Assembly (NCBI GenBank): GCA_003695015.1
Contig: RFJD01000041.1
Span: 1 to 7,153 of the forward strand
Direction of reading: 5' to 3'
Origin: Verrucomicrobiota bacterium
Lineage (GTDB): Bacteria > Verrucomicrobiota > Verrucomicrobiia > Limisphaerales > J093
Length of the DNA: 7,153 bases
Part shown: positions 1-5,153 of the stretch, piece after piece
Layout: the number at the start of each line of letters is the position of its first letter
Numbering within the stretch: position 1 is the first letter of the stretch
Notes under the pieces: model-generated
The model's database searches: none
What the model saw: only the letters and a program-made list of their open reading frames with translations
What the model was told of the DNA's origin: nothing
Translations under genes and position numbers: made by a program

Positions 1-2205
1 ACGGCGGACCGTCCTTGGGCCTACCGCGACGCACCGGACTTGGTGGTCTTCGGCCGGGCCGCCCTCATCCGCGGGGCCGATCCGAAGGAAGTGCTCGACC
101 GGGTCTATGGCTCCGCCCGCCAGAAGGAGCCGCAACACCCCGACGCTTGGATCGCCTCGGCGGAACTGGCCCTGGACAAGGGCGACTATGAGTTGGCCGC
201 CCGCACCTGCCGGGAGGCGCTCGAAAAAATCCCCGATCATCCCGACCTGCATTATCTCCTGGCCCGGGCCTACGCGCCCTCCGAACCCGCCCTCAGCCGC
301 GCCTCCCTCGAAAAAGCCCTCGAGATCAACCCGCGTCACATCCCCAGCCTCCTGGCCTTGGCGGAGCGGGCCATCGACGCCGAGGATTACGACCGCGCCG
401 CCACCCTGCTGGGCAAGGTCCGATCCATCAACCCCTACCACCAGGAGGCCTGGGCCTTCGAGGCCGTCCTGGCCGAACTGCACAACGATCCCGCCGGCGT
501 CCAAACCGCCCTCGAAATGGCCCGCAAGACCTGGGCCGCCAACCCGCGCGTCCCCTGGCTGCTCGGCCGGAAGCTGTCCGAGAAATACCGCTTCGAGGAA
601 GGCGCCCGCTGGCAGCGCGAAGCCCTGAAGCTGGATGCCTCCTTCCTGCCGGCCCGACTCCAACTCGCCCAAGACCTCCTTCGGCTCGGCCAGGAAGACG
701 AAGGCTGGCGGCTGGCCGGGGAGGCACATCAAGCCGACGGCTACAGCGTCCTGGCGTTGAACCTGGTCAACCTTCGCGACGTCCTGCGCGGCTTCACCGA
801 AGTCACGAACGAGCATTTCATCGTTCGCATGGCGCCGCGGGAGGCGGCGGTGTACGGCCGGCGGGCGCTGGCGTTGCTCGAGCGGGCCCGGCAAGACCTC
901 GCCGCCCGCTACGGAGTGGCGTTGTCCGAGCCCGTCCTGGTCGAGATTTTCCCCGACCAGAAGGACTTCGCCGTCCGCACGTTCGGCATGCCGGAGAACC
1001 ACGGGTTTCTCGGCGTCTGCTTCGGGCGCGTCATCACCGCCAACAGCCCGGTGTCGCGGCCCGGCCACGCCTTCAATTGGGAATCCATGCTCTGGCATGA
1101 GTTCGCCCACGTGGTGACGCTCGAACTCACCCGCCACCGCATGCCCCGTTGGCTCAGCGAAGGCATCTCGGTCTATGAGGAACGCCAAGCCGATCCGACG
1201 TGGGGCGAACGGATGGACCCGGATTACCGCGAGATGATTCTGGGGGGCGAACTGACCCCCATCGGCCAACTCAGCGCCGCGTTCCTCTCGCCGCGCTCCG
1301 AAAAGCACCTCCAGTTCGCCTATTACGAGTCCTCGCTCGTGGTCGAGTACCTGGTGGAGCAGTTCGGCTTCGACACCCTCCGCCGGATTCTGGTGGACCT
1401 CGCCCAAGGCCGGGAGATCAACGCCGCGTTGGAAGCCCGGACCCGGCCCCTGGCCGAGCTGGAGCCCGCTTTCGAAGCCTGGGCCCGCACCCGGGCCGAG
1501 GCGCTGGGGCCGCAACTGGATTGGGAGAAACCGACCGCCCTGCTGCCCGGCCAGCCTCCCGACGAAACCACGTGGCAACTCTGGGAAAAGACGCGCCCGA
1601 ACAACGTCCACGTCCTGCGCCGTCAGGCCCGGCGCTTGATCGAGGCCGGGGAATGGGCCGGGGCCCGCAAGGTCTTGGAGCGCCTGCTGCAGTGGTTCCC
1701 CAACGATCACGGCCCGGGGAGTGCCTGGCGGCAGCTCGCCCTTTGCTGCCGGCAATTGGGCGACCCCGAAGGCGAGCGGCGCGCCTGGGAAACCCTCCTG
1801 GCCCTCGACGACGAAGCGCCGGACGCCTGCCTGCGCCTCATGGAGCTGGGAACGGAAGCCGGCGACTGGGAGCTGGTGCGTCGGGCCGCCGAGCGCCACC
1901 TGGCCATCAATCCGATGATCCCCGCGCCGCACCGCTACCTCGCCCGGGCCGCCGAGGAGTTGGGCGACGCCCGGACGGCCGTCGAGGCTTGGCGCGCGTT
2001 GCTGGCCCTCGGACCGGACAATCCGGCACTGGCGCACTACCGGCTGGCGGTCCAGCTCCACCGGTTGGGCGAGCCCGAGGCGCGACGCCACGTCTTGGCG
2101 GCGCTCGAAGACGCTCCGCGGTTTCAGGCCGCCCTGAATCTGCTGTGGGAAATCCATCGGGCCGAAGCCTCCGCTCCAACCACCCCCTCCCCACCCGGAT
2201 CATGA
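1..2205 (+). CDS. TPR-repeat protein with central peptidase MA-like (HEXXH) zinc metallopeptidase domain, 5' partial
   Basis: The frame is open from base 1, so the N-terminus lies outside the window; the TTG at 40 has no ribosome binding site and is not taken as the start. 734 residues are visible. Codons about 43-247 form at least five TPR-like helical repeats, several ending in the typical 'EINP' or 'SINP' turn. Codons about 265-480 form a gluzincin-like domain: HEFAH (H366, E367, H370) followed by a WLSEGISVYEE stretch whose E387 is the expected third zinc ligand, 17 residues after the second histidine. Codons about 525-720 are further TPR repeats. This layout matches the peptidase MA-like family (Pfam Peptidase_MA type). 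With all three zinc ligands and the catalytic glutamate present, it is probably an active peptidase; the substrate is unknown. Whether it has a signal peptide cannot be judged because the N-terminus is missing. Its stop overlaps the next start (ATGA), which suggests coupled translation with the DUF4159 gene. Confidence 0.87.
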   Translation, partial: TADRPWAYRDAPDLVVFGRAALIRGADPKEVLDRVYGSARQKEPQHPDAWIASAELALDKGDYELAARTCREALEKIPDHPDLHYLLARAYAPSEPALSRASLEKALEINPRHIPSLLALAERAIDAEDYDRAATLLGKVRSINPYHQEAWAFEAVLAELHNDPAGVQTALEMARKTWAANPRVPWLLGRKLSEKYRFEEGARWQREALKLDASFLPARLQLAQDLLRLGQEDEGWRLAGEAHQADGYSVLALNLVNLRDVLRGFTEVTNEHFIVRMAPREAAVYGRRALALLERARQDLAARYGVALSEPVLVEIFPDQKDFAVRTFGMPENHGFLGVCFGRVITANSPVSRPGHAFNWESMLWHEFAHVVTLELTRHRMPRWLSEGISVYEERQADPTWGERMDPDYREMILGGELTPIGQLSAAFLSPRSEKHLQFAYYESSLVVEYLVEQFGFDTLRRILVDLAQGREINAALEARTRPLAELEPAFEAWARTRAEALGPQLDWEKPTALLPGQPPDETTWQLWEKTRPNNVHVLRRQARRLIEAGEWAGARKVLERLLQWFPNDHGPGSAWRQLALCCRQLGDPEGERRAWETLLALDDEAPDACLRLMELGTEAGDWELVRRAAERHLAINPMIPAPHRYLARAAEELGDARTAVEAWRALLALGPDNPALAHYRLAVQLHRLGEPEARRHVLAALEDAPRFQAALNLLWEIHRAEASAPTTPSPPGS

Positions 2206-3089
2206 AAAGGAACCGCATCCACCGGAACCTGCTCCTGCTCGGCGCCCTGGCGCTGGGGGCGGCCCTGCTGGCCCAACGCTGGGGCGGTTGGCGCGGCGGC
2301 GGGCCTTGGCGGGGCGGCCGGTTCGCCGAATACAACGAAATCCGCACCGCCCGCGAAGTCCCCAGCGGCAGCACCGGCACGCCCGTTTGGACCAATGCCC
2401 CCGGCTTCGAGCACGACGTCTTCACCTTCGCCCGCATCCGCTACAGCGGCACCCGGTTCGGACGCGGCGGCGGTTGGGCCACCGACCTGCCCGACAGCGA
2501 CCTGAACCTCTCCTTCCGCCTGCAACAACTGACCTCGATGAAGGTGGATCCCAACGGCCGGGTGCTGAACCTCACCGACCCCGACTTGGTGGACTACCCG
2601 TTCATCTACATCGTCGAACCGGGCGGCCTGACCCTGACGCCGGAGGAGGTGCTCGCCCTCCGGAATTACCTGCTCAATGGCGGCTTCCTGATGCTCGACG
2701 ACTTCTGGGGCGAGGCCGAATGGGCCAACTGCGCCCGCGTCATGCGCGACGTCTTCCCGGACCGCGAGTGGGTCGAGCTGCCGCTGGACCACCCGCTTTA
2801 CCGGTGCGTTTTCGACATCCGCTCGAAAGGCCAGGTCCCCAACATCGGTCTCGGCATCGAAAGCCAGTGGAACGGCGGCGTCACTTGGGAACGGCCCGAC
2901 GCCCAAGAGGTCCATCACCGGGCCATCTTCGACGACCAGGGCCGGATGATGGTCATCGCCACCCACAACACCGACAACGGCGACGGCTGGGAGCGGGAGG
3001 GCGAGAACGACTACTACTTCCACAACTTTTGCGAGAAGATCGCCTATCCGCTTGGGATCAACATCCTGTTCTACGCCATGACCCACTGA
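2202..3089 (+). CDS. Secreted DUF4159 domain protein
   Basis: The product is 295 residues. The ATG at 2202 overlaps the upstream stop (ATGA). The frame is open far upstream, but that part lies inside the TPR gene in another frame and is not coding. Residues 1-24 look like a signal peptide or N-terminal anchor: MKRNRIHRN, then a Leu/Ala core to about residue 24. A Gly/Trp/Arg-rich linker follows at 27-40. Residues about 70-295 are a full DUF4159 domain, recognisable from FTFARIRYSG (74-83), WATDLPDSDLNLSFRLQQLT (92-111), YLLNGGFLMLDDFWGE (156-171), the LPLDHPLY block (193-200), DGWEREGENDYYF (261-273) and the ending GINILFYAMTH. The family has no established biochemical function. In alphaproteobacteria a DUF4159 domain is often fused to the C-terminus of a BatA-type protein, which fits its place beside BatA here. 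It likely acts in the periplasm or at the outer face of the membrane (inference). There is no clear Shine-Dalgarno sequence, so translation probably depends on the upstream gene. Confidence 0.93.
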   Translation: MKRNRIHRNLLLLGALALGAALLAQRWGGWRGGGPWRGGRFAEYNEIRTAREVPSGSTGTPVWTNAPGFEHDVFTFARIRYSGTRFGRGGGWATDLPDSDLNLSFRLQQLTSMKVDPNGRVLNLTDPDLVDYPFIYIVEPGGLTLTPEEVLALRNYLLNGGFLMLDDFWGEAEWANCARVMRDVFPDREWVELPLDHPLYRCVFDIRSKGQVPNIGLGIESQWNGGVTWERPDAQEVHHRAIFDDQGRMMVIATHNTDNGDGWEREGENDYYFHNFCEKIAYPLGINILFYAMTH

Positions 3090-3110
3090 ACGCGACCACC
3101 GATCCCCGTC

Positions 3111-3158
3111 ATGAACCGCCAACCGCCCCGTCTCACCCGCCTTTTCCTCCTGCCATGA
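3111..3158 (+). CDS. Possible 15-codon upstream ORF coupled to the MoxR gene
   Basis: In the 65-base spacer between the DUF4159 gene and the MoxR gene, an ATG at 3111 opens a 15-codon frame (MNRQPPRLTRLFLLP) whose TGA at 3156-3158 overlaps the MoxR start as ATGA. The same overlap joins genes at 2202 and 5150. It has no visible Shine-Dalgarno motif and is too short for codon-use evidence. It could be a leader that delivers ribosomes to the MoxR start, or chance; the peptide resembles nothing I recognise. Confidence 0.22.
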   Translation: MNRQPPRLTRLFLLP

Positions 3159-4198
3159 GCGTCGCCGAAACCCAGCCTCCCACACCGCCGCCGACGGTCC
3201 TGCCGCCGGAAGTCGAACGCCGCGCCCATGAGCGGCTCATGCAGGGCCGCGACCGCATCGAGGCCGAGCTGGGCAAGGTCATCGTCGGCCAACGCGAGGT
3301 CATCGAGCAGATTCTGGTGGCCCTGCTGGCGGGCGGCCATTGCCTGATCACCGGCGCGCCCGGCCTGGCCAAGACCCTCCTGGTCAAGTCGATCGCGCAG
3401 ATCTTCCATTTGCGCTTCCAGCGGATTCAGTTCACCCCCGACCTCATGCCGGCCGACATCACCGGCACCGAGATCCTGCAGGAGACGCCCGAGGGCCGCC
3501 GGTTGACCTTCGTGCCGGGGCCGGTGTTCGCCAACATCATCCTGGCCGACGAAATCAACCGCACGCCGCCCAAGACGCAGGCGGCTTTGCTCGAGGCCAT
3601 GCAGGAACACCAGGTCACCGCCGCCGGCCAGCGCCACGCCCTGCCCGAGCCGTTTTTCGTCCTCGCGACCCAGAACCCCATCGAGATGGAGGGCACCTAT
3701 CCGCTGCCCGAGGCGCAGTTGGACCGCTTCATGTTCAACGTCGTGATCGATTACCTGCCGGAGGCGGAGGAGGTCGAAGTGGTCAAACGGACGACCGCCG
3801 CGCCGCCGGAGCCGATCGAGGCCCTGTTCAGCGACGAGGAGGTTCTTCAGTTCCAGGCATTGGTCCGCTCGGTGCCGGTGGCGGAGGAACTGGTCCGCTA
3901 CGCCGTCCAACTGGCCGCCTCGTCCCGGCCCGGCCAGCCGGCCACGCCCGCGTTCATCCAGGAACGGGTGCATTGGGGCGCCGGCACGCGCGCCGGCCAA
4001 TGCCTCATCCTCGGCGCCAAGGCCCGGGCGCTGCTGCACGGACGTTCCCACGTGGCCGTCGAGGACGTCCGCGCCCTGGCGGCCCCGGTGTTGCGCCATC
4101 GCATCCTGCTCAACTACCGGGCGGAGGCCGAAGGCGCCACCGTCGAGGAGGTCATCCAGCGGTTGCTGGAAACGGTCCGGCCGCCCCTGAAGAGCTGA
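3155..4198 (+). CDS. moxR: MoxR-family AAA+ ATPase
   Basis: The product is 347 residues, a usual length for the family. The first in-frame ATG after the spacer is at 3155; the next, at 3239 (Met29), would trim only a proline-rich tail and is less likely. Residues 1-20 are a Pro-rich leader; the conserved part starts near residue 30 with the helix before KVIVGQ (41-46). Walker A is GAPGLAKT (67-74), Walker B is IILADEIN (128-135, D132 and E133), sensor 1 is ATQNP (171-175), and the family signature EGTYPLPEAQLDRF is at 179-192. The C-terminal lid domain (about 225-340) contains WGAGTRAGQ (274-282, sensor 2 region) and ends with APVLRHRILLNYRAE. All nucleotide-binding residues are intact, so it should be an active, ring-forming cytoplasmic ATPase. 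MoxR proteins act as chaperone-like remodelers for partner VWA proteins; the two following genes encode such partners. The start lacks a Shine-Dalgarno motif; the preceding bases are pyrimidine-rich. Confidence 0.96.
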   Translation: MSVAETQPPTPPPTVLPPEVERRAHERLMQGRDRIEAELGKVIVGQREVIEQILVALLAGGHCLITGAPGLAKTLLVKSIAQIFHLRFQRIQFTPDLMPADITGTEILQETPEGRRLTFVPGPVFANIILADEINRTPPKTQAALLEAMQEHQVTAAGQRHALPEPFFVLATQNPIEMEGTYPLPEAQLDRFMFNVVIDYLPEAEEVEVVKRTTAAPPEPIEALFSDEEVLQFQALVRSVPVAEELVRYAVQLAASSRPGQPATPAFIQERVHWGAGTRAGQCLILGAKARALLHGRSHVAVEDVRALAAPVLRHRILLNYRAEAEGATVEEVIQRLLETVRPPLKS

Positions 4199-4205
4199 AC
4201 CGCCC

Positions 4206-5153
4206 ATGCCCTCCGCCCCGGCCCATGCCCGGCTGACGCCGCCCGAAGTGCTGATGCACCTGCGGGACCTCGAATTGCGGGCGCGGGTGGTGGTCGAGGG
4301 GTTCTGGAGCGGCCTGCATCGCAGTCCTTACCACGGCTTTTCGGTCGAGTTCACCGAATACCGGCAGTACGCCCCGGGGGATGATCTGCGGTACCTGGAC
4401 TGGAAGGTCTTCGCGCGCAGCGACCGCTTCTTCCTGAAGCGGTTCGAGGACGAAACCAACCTCCGCTGCCATCTGGTGGTGGACCAGAGCCGGTCGATGG
4501 CCTACGGCTCGGTCGGCTGGCCCAAGAGCGCCTACGCCGCCACCCTGGCCGCAGCGCTGGCCCGTCTGCTCCACCAACAAGGCGACGCCGTCGGGCTGCT
4601 GACCTTCGACCAGCAGGTGCGCGATTACCTCCCGCCCCGCAACCGTTCCGGCCATCTGCGGCGGTTGACGTTGCTGCTGGAGCGCGAAGCTGAAGGCCGG
4701 GGGACCGACGTCGTCCCCGCCCTCGAGCGGATCGCCGAGCTGGCCCGCAAACGCGGCATGGTCGTCGGCATCTCGGACTTCCTCGCCCCGCTGGATCGGT
4801 TGCGGCCCGCCCTGCTCCAACTGGCGGCCCGGGGCCATGAGTTGATCCTGTTCCAAGTGCTCGATCCGGCGGAAGTCACCCTCGATCTGCCGCGGCTGGC
4901 CCGGTTCGAGGATCTCGAAACCGGCCGCGTCCTGACGGTCGATCCGGCGGCGGCCCGACGCGATTACCGGCGTCGGTTCGAAGCCCACTGCCGCGCGTTG
5001 GAGGAGACCTGCCGGCCGCTCGGCGCCAGCCTGGTCCGGTTGCAGACGGATCAACCCCTCGAACTGGCGCTGTACGATTTCCTCCGCGCCCGGATGCGCT
5101 CGACCAAACGCAGCCCGCGCCGGCGCGGACCCGGAGGCTCCTTGGTCCCATGA
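4206..5153 (+). CDS. DUF58 domain protein with VWA-type MIDAS, soluble form
   Basis: The product is 315 residues and starts seven bases after the MoxR stop. The ATG at 4206 puts the conserved opening (LTPPEVLMHL, residues 10-19) at the usual place; a weak GAAGAG lies 11 bases upstream. The DUF58 signature YAPGDDLRYLDWKVFAR occupies 55-71. A VWA-like fold follows with the full metal-ion-dependent adhesion site: D93-x-S95-x-S97, T167 and D191. No membrane helix is visible, so this is the short cytoplasmic form rather than the one with N-terminal transmembrane helices. DUF58 proteins are routinely encoded directly after MoxR and are thought to be its partner or adaptor; metal-dependent protein binding is the expected activity, not catalysis. 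The tail (about 294-309) is strongly basic (RARMRSTKRSPRRR), possibly contacting the membrane or nucleic acid, or just an extension that allows the overlap with the next start. Confidence 0.95.
   Translation: MPSAPAHARLTPPEVLMHLRDLELRARVVVEGFWSGLHRSPYHGFSVEFTEYRQYAPGDDLRYLDWKVFARSDRFFLKRFEDETNLRCHLVVDQSRSMAYGSVGWPKSAYAATLAAALARLLHQQGDAVGLLTFDQQVRDYLPPRNRSGHLRRLTLLLEREAEGRGTDVVPALERIAELARKRGMVVGISDFLAPLDRLRPALLQLAARGHELILFQVLDPAEVTLDLPRLARFEDLETGRVLTVDPAAARRDYRRRFEAHCRALEETCRPLGASLVRLQTDQPLELALYDFLRARMRSTKRSPRRRGPGGSLVP
5133..5137 (+). promoter_or_regulatory. Shine-Dalgarno-like GGAGG before the BatA-type gene
   Basis: GGAGG lies inside the end of the DUF58 gene, 12 bases before the ATG at 5150. 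The spacing is longer than the usual 5-9 bases, so it may be weak, yet it is the only good Shine-Dalgarno match near any start in this window. It could help ribosomes re-engage at the ATGA overlap. It may also be chance within Gly-Gly codons. Confidence 0.35.

Noticed and set aside
40..42. TTG at 40 as the start of the TPR-peptidase gene
   Set aside because: The frame is open to base 1, no ribosome binding site precedes the TTG, and the first residues already look like the inside of a protein, so the gene most likely starts outside the window.
1200..2201. Upstream extension of the DUF4159 frame to 1200
   Set aside because: This part overlaps the TPR-peptidase gene in another frame and translates to Arg/Pro/Gly-rich sequence. 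The signal peptide and ATGA overlap place the real start at 2202.
2288..3154. Upstream extension of the MoxR frame to 2288
   Set aside because: It runs through the DUF4159 gene and gives Arg/Pro-rich sequence. MoxR homology begins after 3155 and the protein has normal family length from there.
3978..3997. Eight-base direct repeat GCGCCGGC (3978-3985 and 3990-3997)
   Set aside because: It lies inside the conserved WGAGTRAG coding stretch of MoxR and follows from Gly/Ala/Arg codons in GC-rich DNA; no sign of a regulatory or mobile repeat.
2124..4207. Two long minus-strand open frames (2124-3185 and 3071-4207) opposite DUF4159 and MoxR
   Set aside because: The plus strand encodes well-conserved DUF4159 and MoxR proteins. 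The antisense translations show only biased composition with no motifs.
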